DNA of 64,000 nt from Bdellovibrionaceae bacterium UBA6502 (GTDB taxonomy: Bacteria > Bdellovibrionota > Bdellovibrionia > Bdellovibrionales > UBA840), in assembly GCA_002436415.1 (NCBI GenBank), contig DJMA01000027.1:62001-126000 (forward strand). Direction: 5' to 3'. Shown in pieces: positions 17,017 to 25,271 of this stretch. Under the pieces are notes generated by a model, which was not told the origin of the DNA, made no database searches, and saw nothing but the letters and a program-made list of their open reading frames with translations. Positions within the stretch are counted from its first letter, which is position 1. Every line of letters begins with the position of its first letter. The position numbers were made by a program, and so were the translations under genes.

Positions 17017-18987
17017 TTGTCCAAACGAATTACTTTGTTGTTTGTGGTATTTTTAATGATGTTTGGCAGTCTTTTGATTCGCGGTGGTGCATTGCAGGTA
17101 AATCCAAGCGAGAGATTGGCAAAGCGTTACGAAAGACAATTTACCAAGGTAATGAATGTAGAAGGCCGACGTGGGTACATTTATGATCGAGAAGGTCGTC
17201 AGTTGGCGGCTTCAGTGATTGCTTATTCTTTGTATGCAGATCCAAAAATGCTAGAAAAGCCTAGAACGGTATCTAAAAAGTTGGCAAAGATTCTTCCTGA
17301 AAAATGGACCGAAATATATAAGAAGCTTAAAAATAAAAAACGCAGGTTTGTTTGGTTAGGGCGTAGGTTAGATACAAAATTAAAAGACCAGATCAAGGCT
17401 TGGAATTATCGCGGTTTGGGTTTTATTGAAGAGCCAAAGCGAATTTATCCCAATGAAAGTTTGCTAGCAAATGTGTTGGGCTTTGTTGGTTCTAGCAGTC
17501 AAGGTTTAGGTGGTACAGAGGTTCGTTTTGAAGAAATCTTAAACGGCACTGGAAAATCTTTGAAGGTGGATCGTGACGCTAGAGGAAGACCACTTTTTAT
17601 CAATGGTTTACTATTTAACGAGAGTCCCGATGGACATAACCTGCATTTAACCATAGACAACCCAATTCAGTATCAATTGGAAGCCGAGTTAAAGAGCAGT
17701 GTGGAAAAGTTTGAAGCTAGCGGAGCTGTTGGTGTGATTCTAAATGCGGAAACCTCTGAAGTTGTTGCGATGGCTTCTTATCCTAGCTTTAATCCGAATG
17801 ATCCATTAAAATATTCGGCGCAAAATCGTAGGAACCGTTCTGTAACGGACCCCTTTGAATCGGGTTCGACGATGAAAGCGATTACCATTGCGTCTGCACT
17901 GCAAGAAAAAATTGCCAAACCAGAGTCTACTTATTTTTGTGAGAACGGAAGCTTTAAAATTGGTAGAAGAACCATTCGAGAGTCGGATCGAAAGCATCAG
18001 TGGAAATGGATGAGTGTTTCCGATATATTGAAAAAATCCTCAAACATTGGTACTACGAAAATTGCCTTCGAATTGGGAGACGATACACTTCGTCGAAGGC
18101 TTCTAGATTTTGGCTTTGGAGCTAAAACTTCTGATGACTTTACAGGGGAATCTCGAGGAATTTTACCAAAGCTTCCTTGGAATAAGCATTTGTTAAGTAA
18201 TATATCTTTTGGCCACGGACTTGCAGTAACTCCATTGCAGGTTGCAAATGCTTATGCAGCCATAGCAAATGGCGGCCAGCTTCATAAGCCTTATTTGGTG
18301 AGTAAGATTACTGATGCAGAAGGAAGATTGGTGGAGACAAAAAAGCCTGAAGTGATTCGTAGAGTTTTGTCTCCTGAGGTTTCGCAGCAAATGCGAACGA
18401 TGCTAGGCCATGTGACTGAAGATGGTGGAACAGCTAAAACAGCAAGAGTAGAAGGCTTTCCTGTGGGAGGGAAAACCGGTACTGCACAAAAAATCAATCC
18501 CGAAACAGGAACTTACGAAAAAGGTGGTTATGTTTCTAGTTTTGCTGGGATCATTCCTTTGGATCGACCGAAGTTAGTAATTTATATAGCAGTGGACGCA
18601 CCTCAAACAGCTTACTATGCAACGGATGTTGCCGCTCCGACTTTTGCAAGGGTAGCTAGCTTTGCAGCAAGACATTATGGTTGGAAGCCTAGTGCTCCAT
18701 TGAAAGAAAATTCAAAAATAAAATTAGCGAAAAAGAAAAGTAGCAAAATAAAACATTACCAAAGCAAACAAAAAAGAGCGCTTGCTGCCATTGAGTCAAA
18801 ATTGGCTGAACAAAAATGGACTAAGATGCCAAACTTAAAGGGGTTGAGTTTGCGCGAAGTTATGCGAGATCTACGTCGCCAAGGCTTAGACGCAGATATT
18901 TACGGTTCTGGAAACCTGTCAAAAAGCATTCCTGAAGTAGGAGCAAGCTTGGAAAACCGCGAGAAAGTAAAGCTTTACTTTAAGTGA
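17017..18987 (+). CDS. ftsI: Septal peptidoglycan transpeptidase FtsI (PBP3) with C-terminal PASTA domain
   Basis: A 656-aa class B penicillin-binding protein that cross-links septal peptidoglycan. TTG 17017 has a GGAGG ribosome site. An N-terminal transmembrane anchor (about 4-22) is followed by the dimerisation domain (GRRGYIYDREGRQLA near 50) and the transpeptidase domain. Active-site motifs are STMK (Ser284-Lys287), SSN (341-343) and KTG (486-488). A linker rich in Lys (about 565-590) leads to a single PASTA module (about 603-656, MPNLKGLSLREVM). E. coli FtsI lacks PASTA; such fusions occur in SpoVD/PBP2x-type and some delta-group enzymes. It ends the first dcw segment; the toxin island follows. 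Confidence 0.93.
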   Translation: MSKRITLLFVVFLMMFGSLLIRGGALQVNPSERLAKRYERQFTKVMNVEGRRGYIYDREGRQLAASVIAYSLYADPKMLEKPRTVSKKLAKILPEKWTEIYKKLKNKKRRFVWLGRRLDTKLKDQIKAWNYRGLGFIEEPKRIYPNESLLANVLGFVGSSSQGLGGTEVRFEEILNGTGKSLKVDRDARGRPLFINGLLFNESPDGHNLHLTIDNPIQYQLEAELKSSVEKFEASGAVGVILNAETSEVVAMASYPSFNPNDPLKYSAQNRRNRSVTDPFESGSTMKAITIASALQEKIAKPESTYFCENGSFKIGRRTIRESDRKHQWKWMSVSDILKKSSNIGTTKIAFELGDDTLRRRLLDFGFGAKTSDDFTGESRGILPKLPWNKHLLSNISFGHGLAVTPLQVANAYAAIANGGQLHKPYLVSKITDAEGRLVETKKPEVIRRVLSPEVSQQMRTMLGHVTEDGGTAKTARVEGFPVGGKTGTAQKINPETGTYEKGGYVSSFAGIIPLDRPKLVIYIAVDAPQTAYYATDVAAPTFARVASFAARHYGWKPSAPLKENSKIKLAKKKSSKIKHYQSKQKRALAAIESKLAEQKWTKMPNLKGLSLREVMRDLRRQGLDADIYGSGNLSKSIPEVGASLENREKVKLYFK

Positions 18988-19006
18988 GGCAATAGCCTTT
19001 TTAGTT
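18986..19006 (+). terminator. Weak intrinsic terminator after ftsI
   Basis: GAGGC (18986-18990), loop AATA and GCCTT (18995-18999) form a 5-bp stem including one G-T pair. It overlaps the ftsI stop and runs directly into a T-rich tract. The stem is short, so termination may be partial. If it works, murE and later genes cannot depend wholly on the rsmH promoter. Confidence 0.4.
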
Positions 19007-19141
19007 TTAGAAAAATCCTGTCAGCTTTATAAAATTTTTGCTCTTATATTTTTTAGGAGTAGGTCCTCTTTTTGGTTTTTTTGTTGTAGAGGTCCAAACC
19101 TTTAAATCTATTTTGTAATAAAAAGATTAGATAATTTAGAG

Positions 19142-19290
19142 AAGTGTCTTTTAGTGGTTCTAAACACTTGGTCGCGATAAAGGGCGGAAATGCGCCGATG
19201 CTGGAAGCCACGCCTAGCTATTCGCTCAGATCCTTATTTTGTCAGTGGGCTGTGCCTTTGAACAAAGAGCTGTAGATACCGATTTGTTCT
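19142..19290 (+). ncRNA. Structured non-coding leader upstream of the toxin operon (riboswitch-like candidate)
   Basis: The 449-base gap 18988-19436 has no convincing gene. AAGTGT (19142-19147) pairs with ACACTT (19164-19169). Next come GGTCGCGATAAAGGGC (19170-19185), a short GGCG/CGCC stem with a GAAA-containing loop, GATGC, and AAGCCAC (19205-19211), which can pair with GTGGGCT (19245-19251) leaving one bulged G. GAACAAA (19260-19266) pairs with TTTGTTC (19283-19289), followed by a U-rich stretch, like a terminator platform. Order and some bases recall c-di-GMP-I (GEMM) riboswitches (GGTC.CG..A.AGGGC, GAYGC, AAGCC, CCTA), but the conserved GCAAACC is missing. A 23-codon ORF from 19190 overlaps it and is an alternative reading. 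Confidence 0.3.
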
Positions 19291-19436
19291 ATTTTCTTGG
19301 ATAATTCCAATATTTCGGAACAATTGCTATCTTCAAATTTATTTAAATACCTGGAATTACGCAATTTATAACTTGGTCCCCTCTTTGCAAACTAAGTTTC
19401 TGAGTATTCGGAAAGGCTCAACTAATAGGAGACCAA

Positions 19437-20054
19437 ATGAAAAATTTTGTTAAAAGTTTTATTGTATTAAGTATTCTTTTTATAGGAAGTAGTGGGTATG
19501 CATTTATTGAATTGCCAAGCTTACCAAAGTTGCCAAACTGTGGCGGTGATATTTGTCGTAAGATCGAGCATGCTAAAAACGAACTTTCAGGCAAAGCTGC
19601 AAAGGAACGGACAGATAATGCGAGGAGGCAAGCTCTAGAGGAAGAAAGGAAGAGGATTGAGGCGGAGAAGATAGCAAAACTAGAAGCATTAAAACTAGCA
19701 AGAAAAGCTGAATATGATCAGCTTGTTCTTTCAAAGGCCTATGAGACCCGAATGTTAAATTTTTTGAATAGCTCAATAAATTTATTAGATCGAGCAACTC
19801 TGGTGTCAGATATGACGTTAGCATTCGATCTAACAAAGGATATGCTTAATTTTATAGTTACCTCTGAGGATATTAATAAAAGCTTGAGCGAGAACCTTTC
19901 TTTAGTGGTTAGTGAAATGAATGAAATTAAGCCTGATCACCACGATTTAAGGGTGCTAATTGATTTAAGTCTATCTAGCCTAGTTGAATCTAAAAATGAT
20001 GTAGAAGCCAGGTTAGTTAATTTGAATGAACAGATTAAAACCTATCAATTTTAG
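19437..20054 (+). CDS. Exported coiled-coil protein, first gene of toxin island
   Basis: A 205-aa protein from ATG 19437 with an AGGAG ribosome site. Signal peptide MKNFVKSFIVLSILFIGSSGYA. The mature protein begins with a short Pro/Cys segment (LPSLPKLPNCGGDICRK), then a long charged helix (about residues 55-105, rich in Glu, Arg, Lys and Ala) typical of a coiled coil, then further helices. No enzymatic motif. Only three bases separate its stop from the next possible start, so it shares an operon with the following exported protein and the toxin-like gene. It may be a structural or delivery accessory of the toxin; this is inference from position only. Confidence 0.6.
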   Translation: MKNFVKSFIVLSILFIGSSGYAFIELPSLPKLPNCGGDICRKIEHAKNELSGKAAKERTDNARRQALEEERKRIEAEKIAKLEALKLARKAEYDQLVLSKAYETRMLNFLNSSINLLDRATLVSDMTLAFDLTKDMLNFIVTSEDINKSLSENLSLVVSEMNEIKPDHHDLRVLIDLSLSSLVESKNDVEARLVNLNEQIKTYQF

Positions 20055-20063
20055 GAGTTGGTG

Positions 20064-20813
20064 ATGAAGGCGCTTAAAATTTTGATAATAGGAATTTACT
20101 TAATTCCTTTTTCTCTGTGGGCTTTAGAAAAGAACTTTGAATCGGTGAGATCTAATTTATATCATGCAAAAAATCATGCTGATAGGCTTGAGATGGAGAT
20201 CATCAAATTCAATAAAGATATCACTGAATACAATCGTCAGTCTGATTTACAAAATCGTTTAGAAGAAGAGAAAATAAAAAGGTTGCAATTCGTAAAGTAT
20301 TATAACGAAAATTGTGAAGTTCTATCTACCAATTCTCAGATCAAAGACTGCAACCAAAAGGCAAAGCTTGCACTTTCTTACTTCCCCGCAAAAAAGTATC
20401 CCGAATGGCATAAAGCCTTTCGAACTTTGGCTATCATCACCAAGGTAGTGTTAGAGAATAGGGCCTGTAAAATTCATCCGCTCTCTAGCCTTAGTAAAGC
20501 GATCAAGCTTGATGCAAAGATAGAAGCTTTATTGGCATCAGGAAATAAGTTTCATGCACAATATTTACTTGATGGTTTTGAAGAGTCATTAAGGGATTCG
20601 GAAACTTGTATGGCAAGGCATGACTCTGCTTTGAGCAAAGTTTCTTCGATCAAAAAGAAAATATCACTGGTGAAATTCGAAGACGTGAAAAAAAGAGTTT
20701 GTCTCGATAATCAAAATAAAAAGGTGAAGCATATTTGTTCAAAAAAATTAAAAGAAGATCAGTTCTATAGAGAATTAAATTTTATCTCTTACGGGGTAGA
20801 AAGTGAAAATTAG
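20064..20813 (+). CDS. Exported alpha-helical, cysteine-containing protein of toxin island
   Basis: Start chosen at ATG 20064, which lies six bases after AGGAG. In-frame TTG 20058 and GTG 20061 lie too close to it. Signal peptide MKALKILIIGIYLIPFSLWA. The mature ~230 aa are helical with charged coiled-coil character (HADRLEMEIIKFNKDI near 40) and six cysteines after residue 85 that could form disulfides in the periplasm. The stop overlaps the start of the toxin-like gene by 11 bases, so translation is coupled. No family recognised. Working hypothesis: an accessory secreted with, or needed for, the downstream polymorphic toxin. Confidence 0.6.
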   Translation: MKALKILIIGIYLIPFSLWALEKNFESVRSNLYHAKNHADRLEMEIIKFNKDITEYNRQSDLQNRLEEEKIKRLQFVKYYNENCEVLSTNSQIKDCNQKAKLALSYFPAKKYPEWHKAFRTLAIITKVVLENRACKIHPLSSLSKAIKLDAKIEALLASGNKFHAQYLLDGFEESLRDSETCMARHDSALSKVSSIKKKISLVKFEDVKKRVCLDNQNKKVKHICSKKLKEDQFYRELNFISYGVESEN

Positions 20814-22680
20814 GAGTGTCTTAATACTATTTACTCTATTAATCCAATCTAACTTCTCTACGGCTTCTATCACTAGACTGTGTCGATCGATTATTCAAGT
20901 ACAAGCTTGTGATAGTTTTTCTGAATGTGGTGCTTCTGAGCCGATGTATCGAAGTGCTTGCTCTATGGAAGATGGTAATACTTATATTTATGATGAATCT
21001 GGTGAGTTAGTGAAAGTATTGAGGGATACACATATTCCTTGTTCTAGAGAAGGCATAGAGGGATGTGATTCTAAATCGGGCTTAAATTTAAGTACCGATC
21101 CTATAGCTGATTCAGATATTGGGAGTGGGATTTTTAGTGGACCTAGTTCAGAAGAAATAGCATCCTACCATGATTTTAGGGATCTAACAGGAATGAATGA
21201 TCCTAAATTACCGCCAGGCTTAGGAGCTATGCCTTTTAAGAACTTTGAGCGAATCAAAACCTATCCTTTTAATGTTAGATCAAGGACTATTGATACTTTC
21301 AAAGTGAATTTGGGCATAATGCTAAAAGCGCAAAAAATTAAGACACAATCTAGCCCAAATCACGGCTATGAACCTCTGAGACCTCACCCTTACTTTGAAA
21401 GTGATTTGGGCCTGAAAGGGGTTTTAAGTATGATATCGCAAAAGGCAGGGGAGGTCTCAGAAGAAGATGTGTTAAACTTTGGGTGGCCAGAATTTGGTAT
21501 ATATGCTGATGAAGTATCGCAAAACCTTCGAAAACATTTTGCTAAACATGTTGAAGCATTGAATGAAAATTTGTTGATGAGAAAAAACTATTTGGATTCA
21601 TCTGATAATTTATTGATGGGTGAGGAGGAAGTAGTTTCCCCAAGAATTAGCTACCCAATTGTGGATATCCCTTCTGAGTTTCAATTCAGAGAAGAACACA
21701 GAAATACATCAGAAAAAATATTTGATTACCAAGCTCCTGATGAAGAGAAAGCTCAAATCAAAGGGATATTAAATTATTTTTTAGATGAATCCATGGAAAG
21801 CTGGTCAAAGCAAGAATACCTTAAAGCGGTTAGGCAGCTAAAACTTGCTCAGGAGGGTCTTGATTTTCTCGTTGGTTGGGATCCTATTTCTGGATTTGTC
21901 AGATCAGCTTGGGAGCTAGTAGAGGGAAAAAATCTTATTACCGGTGAAGAACTAGGTTCTTGGGAATATGCATTTGCCTTAATTGGTATCGCAACTATGG
22001 GGACCAGTTCTACAGCGATAAAAGGGGTGCAAACAACTCAAAAAATTCTTAGAAAATTAGATAAATTCGTCGGCCTTAAGCCTTTAGCAAGAGGTATTTC
22101 AGAAAAAAGTCTTGTCGGTTTACGTCATATTGAAAAATGGAACCCTATAACTAATTCCTCAGAAAAAGCTGTACAGGAACTCACAGGAGTTTTGAAGCGT
22201 TACGAAAAAATGCTACCTGGTTCGGTGGAACTTACAAAGTTGTATGACAAATCAAAACTGAAATACTATAACCCCATGAACCCCGGGCCACTAAGTGAAT
22301 TAAATAAAGGTGGTTATCGAATATCTGATACCTTTCGAAGTGGTACTTACTTTGAAGTAACAAGTTCACAGCCTACAAAAGTTTACCGTGTTTGGGGTGG
22401 AGAAGTTAAAAAACGAGGGGGATACTGGACTAGAGTGAAACCACAGGGGGCAACACAGGTTGCAATGGATTCTGCCCTTGACCCTAACTGGGGTAATCTT
22501 ACTAATGAAATAGCGGTAATGAATATTCCTGAGGGGGTAACTTTTTATGAAGGGGTTGTATCAAATATCAAAATCAGAAAGGGGCTAGGTGCACCTGCAA
22601 CAGGTGTGTTGCCAGGTGGAGGGAATCAGATATATATTGATCCAAATTTAATTAAAAAGGAATGGTTAAGTAATGAGTAA
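20803..22680 (+). CDS. Polymorphic-toxin-like exported protein with pre-toxin segment and C-terminal toxin domain
   Basis: A 625-aa protein from GTG 20803 with signal peptide MKIRSVLILFTLLIQSNFSTA. The N-terminal part (20-95) is cysteine-rich. A segment near 356-400 reads GWDPISGFVRSAWELVEG, then KNLITGEELGSWEYAFALIG, the pattern of PT-TG pre-toxin domains found just before toxin modules. The C-terminal ~125 residues (from about 500) form a compact module with YRVWGG (Arg529 within it), GGYWTRVKP and LPGGGNQIYI (603-612). This resembles small polymorphic-toxin domains, possibly ADP-ribosyltransferase or NADase-like, but the activity is not proven. Two paralogous genes follow at once, and a broken copy of this C-terminus lies between them, as expected for a toxin/immunity locus. 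Confidence 0.72.
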   Translation: MKIRSVLILFTLLIQSNFSTASITRLCRSIIQVQACDSFSECGASEPMYRSACSMEDGNTYIYDESGELVKVLRDTHIPCSREGIEGCDSKSGLNLSTDPIADSDIGSGIFSGPSSEEIASYHDFRDLTGMNDPKLPPGLGAMPFKNFERIKTYPFNVRSRTIDTFKVNLGIMLKAQKIKTQSSPNHGYEPLRPHPYFESDLGLKGVLSMISQKAGEVSEEDVLNFGWPEFGIYADEVSQNLRKHFAKHVEALNENLLMRKNYLDSSDNLLMGEEEVVSPRISYPIVDIPSEFQFREEHRNTSEKIFDYQAPDEEKAQIKGILNYFLDESMESWSKQEYLKAVRQLKLAQEGLDFLVGWDPISGFVRSAWELVEGKNLITGEELGSWEYAFALIGIATMGTSSTAIKGVQTTQKILRKLDKFVGLKPLARGISEKSLVGLRHIEKWNPITNSSEKAVQELTGVLKRYEKMLPGSVELTKLYDKSKLKYYNPMNPGPLSELNKGGYRISDTFRSGTYFEVTSSQPTKVYRVWGGEVKKRGGYWTRVKPQGATQVAMDSALDPNWGNLTNEIAVMNIPEGVTFYEGVVSNIKIRKGLGAPATGVLPGGGNQIYIDPNLIKKEWLSNE

Positions 22681-22999
22681 AGATTTTAGTTACACCCAAT
22701 TTATAAACGATCTTGTAAATAAAGATATTGTTTGGATAGAGAAGGAGTATAAAGGGAACTTACCGGCTGAAGTATCTATAGATACTTTGATAAAAAAAAT
22801 AATGGAACATGGCATGGAAGAAAAATTTATTGACCAGGATATTTTTAGTCACTGCGCTGATGGCCAGTATCTTATTAGAGAAAAAGGTTTTTTTCTAAGT
22901 GTATATCGTGAAAGAGGTATGGTGCTTTCGGAAGAAAAGTTTAAAAAAATTGAAGATGGCTTGAAGGATAAGTTGAAAGAACTACATTGGTGGTTATGA
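22673..22999 (+). CDS. Putative immunity protein 1 (paralogue of 23175-23501)
   Basis: A 108-aa protein without signal peptide, so cytoplasmic. ATG 22673 overlaps the toxin stop by 8 bases. Sequence is acidic/helical with motifs SIDTLIKKI, FIDQDIFSH, ADGQYL and YRERGMVL. By eye about 80 of 108 residues are identical to the second copy at 23175. No family recognised. The argument for immunity is genetic: it immediately follows a toxin C-terminus, lacks export signals, is small, and is duplicated together with a piece of toxin domain. It would protect the producer, perhaps by binding the C-terminal domain. Confidence 0.65.
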   Translation: MSKDFSYTQFINDLVNKDIVWIEKEYKGNLPAEVSIDTLIKKIMEHGMEEKFIDQDIFSHCADGQYLIREKGFFLSVYRERGMVLSEEKFKKIEDGLKDKLKELHWWL

Positions 23000-23028
23000 G
23001 AGCATTTAAACTCAGCCTTAAAAGCAAA

Positions 23029-23174
23029 GTTAAACCTCGGGGCCGTACAAGTTGTAGTGGATTCAAGTCTTGATCCTAATGGGCTAGGTGAACCTGCAAC
23101 CGGTGTAATACCAGGTTGGGGGGGGATCAAATATAGGTTGATCCAAATTTAATTAAAAAAAGAGAGGTTAAGTA
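23029..23174 (+). pseudogene. Decayed fragment of a second toxin C-terminal domain
   Basis: The bases between the two immunity genes match the 3' end of the toxin gene in order. GTTAAACCTCGGGGC matches the VKPQGA codons, GTGGATTCAAGTCTTGATCC matches VDSALDP-type codons, GGGCTAGGTGAACCTGC matches GLGAPA, and then TTGATCCAAATTTAATTAAA matches DPNLIK. An internal deletion removes the WGNLTNEI to NIKIRKG part, and indels break the frame (for example a TAG inside the copy of the QIYI region). It cannot encode a domain. The homology runs into the second immunity gene. Confidence 0.75.
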
Positions 23175-23501
23175 ATGATCAAAGATTTTAGTTACATTCA
23201 ATTTATAAACGACCTTTTAAATCAAAACGTTGCCTGGATAAAGAATAAGTATAAAGGGGAATTGCCTCCCGAAGTTTCTATAGACACTTTGATAAAGAAA
23301 ATATTGGAATATGAGATGGAAGAAAGATTTATTGATCAGGATATTTTTAGTCACAATGCAGATGGTCAATATCTTCTTAGAGAAAAAGACTGTTTCCTAA
23401 GTATTTATCGTGAGAGAGGTATGGTGCTTATGGAAGAAAAGTTTAAAAATATCGAAGATGGCCTGAAGGAAAAACTGCAAGGAAAGTATTGGTGGTTATG
23501 A
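23175..23501 (+). CDS. Putative orphan immunity protein 2
   Basis: A 108-aa paralogue of the 22673 product, intact and same length, with motifs YIQFINDLL, SIDTLIKKI, FIDQDIFSH, ADGQYL and YRERGMVL. A GAGG lies about seven bases before the ATG. Substitutions are concentrated in residues 15-32, 44-51, 61-73 and the last ten. Such clusters could mark the toxin-contact surface and different specificity. Homology with copy 1 continues about 35 bases past the stop. With its toxin partner decayed, it resembles an orphan immunity gene, retained perhaps for protection against relatives carrying the other allele. That function is inference. Confidence 0.6.
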   Translation: MIKDFSYIQFINDLLNQNVAWIKNKYKGELPPEVSIDTLIKKILEYEMEERFIDQDIFSHNADGQYLLREKDCFLSIYRERGMVLMEEKFKNIEDGLKEKLQGKYWWL

Positions 23502-23774
23502 GAGCTTTTAGGGGCAGTCTTAAAAGTGAAGACCAATAAATAAGTCTTAATAAGCTATCAAGACATATTTAACTCGCACTTTTTTAAAAAAGGGTTCAAC
23601 AGGCGCTGTGTGGAAATATTAACTGTTTGAAAGTTATAAATAAATACTTAGAAAAACCATCTAAAGTTATTAAAAACAAGCATTTTCAATGATTTCAGAT
23701 ATTGAAGAAGGTCTCAGGTTAGGTGATGAACAACAGGGAGCATAGCTTAAAAACACTTGCTCCAGATCGTGAAG

Positions 23775-23791
23775 TGTGACCTAATGTCACA
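23775..23791. promoter_or_regulatory. 17-base inverted repeat directly before murE
   Basis: TGTGAC-CTAAT-GTCACA is a perfect inverted repeat ending three bases before the murE ATG. A second stem lies just upstream (ACACTT 23753-23758 with AAGTGT 23772-23777). The half-sites look like CRP/FNR sites but the spacing is one base too long (17 rather than 16). No Shine-Dalgarno sequence is seen before the ATG, so the repeat could control translation or bind a regulator. Confidence 0.4.
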
Positions 23792-23794
23792 AAT

Positions 23795-25270
23795 ATGAAA
23801 CTCAGTGAAATACAAAAGCAAATTGCCAGCATTCGCATATTTAATGATCAAATCATTTCTCTTGAGCAAATCAAAAGAGACAATCAAAGCTTTCAAAAAA
23901 ACGATGTTTTTGTTGCCATCAAAGGCAATTCTTGGGATGGCCATTCTTTTATCGAAGAGGCCGCAAAAACTGCTAGCTTAGTTGTTATCGAAGACCCTCA
24001 ATACGTAGAGGTTCTGCAAATGGCAAAGTGTAATTTTTGGTATGCTGCAAATGCTAGAAAAGCACTTACCGATTTGTTGGCAATTTTAGTAAATTCGAAA
24101 TTGCAAGAAATGGGTTTTATTGGGATTACCGGTACTAACGGAAAAACTAGTTTAAGCAATCTCCTTGAACAGGCTTATGAATGTTCTGGAGAATCCATCG
24201 GAGTTATTGGTACGATTGATCATCACTACAAAAATCAGGTTTGGCCGACGAAGCTTACAAGTCCTGGGCCAATCGAATTGGTTCATCGGTTGATCGAAAT
24301 GTCTGAGGCAGGGGCGCATAAAATTGCTATGGAAGTGTCTTCTCATGCTTTAGACCAATACCGAGCTGATAGCATTCGCTTTAAAGCAGCTGTCTTTTTA
24401 AACTTAACGCAAGATCATTTAGATTATCACCATAGTATGGAGAATTATTTTCGAGCAAAGTGTCGCCTTTTCACTGACCTGCTAACGGAAGATGGAATAG
24501 CAGTGATTAATAAAGATGATCCTTATGGACAACGCTTGATGGACTTACCCATTAAAAATAAGAAAGTAAGTTTTGGAAGGCTTGGCTCCTCGGCAGACTA
24601 TAATTATGAAATTCTAGAAGAGAGTCTTTCTTCCTTGAAAATAAACGTGAAAAGTAACTCGCACCAAGAAGAGCTTAGTTTAAACTTATTAGGTTCTTAC
24701 AATGCTGAAAATTTTGTGGCCGCACTCGCTGTGGCAAATGAAATGATTCCTAATTTTAGCTGGAAGCATTTTGCGCAAAACACTAAGCCAATTCGAGGTC
24801 GTTTAGAGCGTGTAGAAAATGAAAAAGAACTGCATTGTTTTGTGGACTACGCCCATACGCCAGATGCTTTGCTTAAGGCATTGCAGGCAATTAACAATGC
24901 AAATCTAAAAAAGAAGAAGGTTCATTGTGTATTTGGTGCTGGTGGTGATCGAGACAAAACTAAACGCCCTTTAATGGCAAAAGCGGCTGAGTCTTTGGCT
25001 GATTTTATTTATGTCACTTCAGATAACCCTCGAACGGAAGATCCGCAGGCTATCATTGATGATATATTTGAAGGCTTTAAAAAGAAAAAATCGAAAAAAA
25101 TATTCTCCGAGATAGACAGAAAAAAAGCGATGCAAATGGCTGTGAACAATGCCAAACTAGGAGACGTAATTTTAGTGGCTGGTAAAGGTCATGAGGATTA
25201 CCAAGAAATTAATGGTGAGAGATTGTTTTTTAGTGACGTTCAAGCTTTAAAAGAAATTCTAGGAAATTAA
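23795..25270 (+). CDS. murE: UDP-MurNAc-L-Ala-D-Glu:meso-diaminopimelate ligase MurE
   Basis: Cytoplasmic ATP-dependent Mur ligase adding the third residue of the peptidoglycan stem peptide. The ATP loop is GITGTNGKTSLSN, and DNPRTEDP is the motif of the meso-DAP-specific type, supporting Gram-negative A1gamma peptidoglycan. Further signatures: MEVSSHALDQ, FLNLTQDHLDYH, DYAHTPDAL and the closing GKGHEDYQ. Length 491 aa is standard. ATG 23795 is supported by the N-terminal alignment (NDVFVAIKGNSWDGHSFI) despite lacking a visible ribosome site. Its neighbour gloA starts one base after the stop. It opens the second dcw segment. Confidence 0.96.
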   Translation: MKLSEIQKQIASIRIFNDQIISLEQIKRDNQSFQKNDVFVAIKGNSWDGHSFIEEAAKTASLVVIEDPQYVEVLQMAKCNFWYAANARKALTDLLAILVNSKLQEMGFIGITGTNGKTSLSNLLEQAYECSGESIGVIGTIDHHYKNQVWPTKLTSPGPIELVHRLIEMSEAGAHKIAMEVSSHALDQYRADSIRFKAAVFLNLTQDHLDYHHSMENYFRAKCRLFTDLLTEDGIAVINKDDPYGQRLMDLPIKNKKVSFGRLGSSADYNYEILEESLSSLKINVKSNSHQEELSLNLLGSYNAENFVAALAVANEMIPNFSWKHFAQNTKPIRGRLERVENEKELHCFVDYAHTPDALLKALQAINNANLKKKKVHCVFGAGGDRDKTKRPLMAKAAESLADFIYVTSDNPRTEDPQAIIDDIFEGFKKKKSKKIFSEIDRKKAMQMAVNNAKLGDVILVAGKGHEDYQEINGERLFFSDVQALKEILGN

Positions 25271-25271
25271 G

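Noticed and set aside
19190..19261. 23-codon ORF (ATG 19190 to TGA 19259-19261) inside the structured leader
   Set aside because: No family and poor ribosome-site spacing, and the same bases form ordered stems. Kept only as an alternative to the RNA reading.
23775..23791. Canonical CRP site before murE
   Set aside because: Half-sites TGTGA and TCACA are separated by 7 rather than 6 bases, and the site overlaps the translation start region, so a classical CRP call is not supported.
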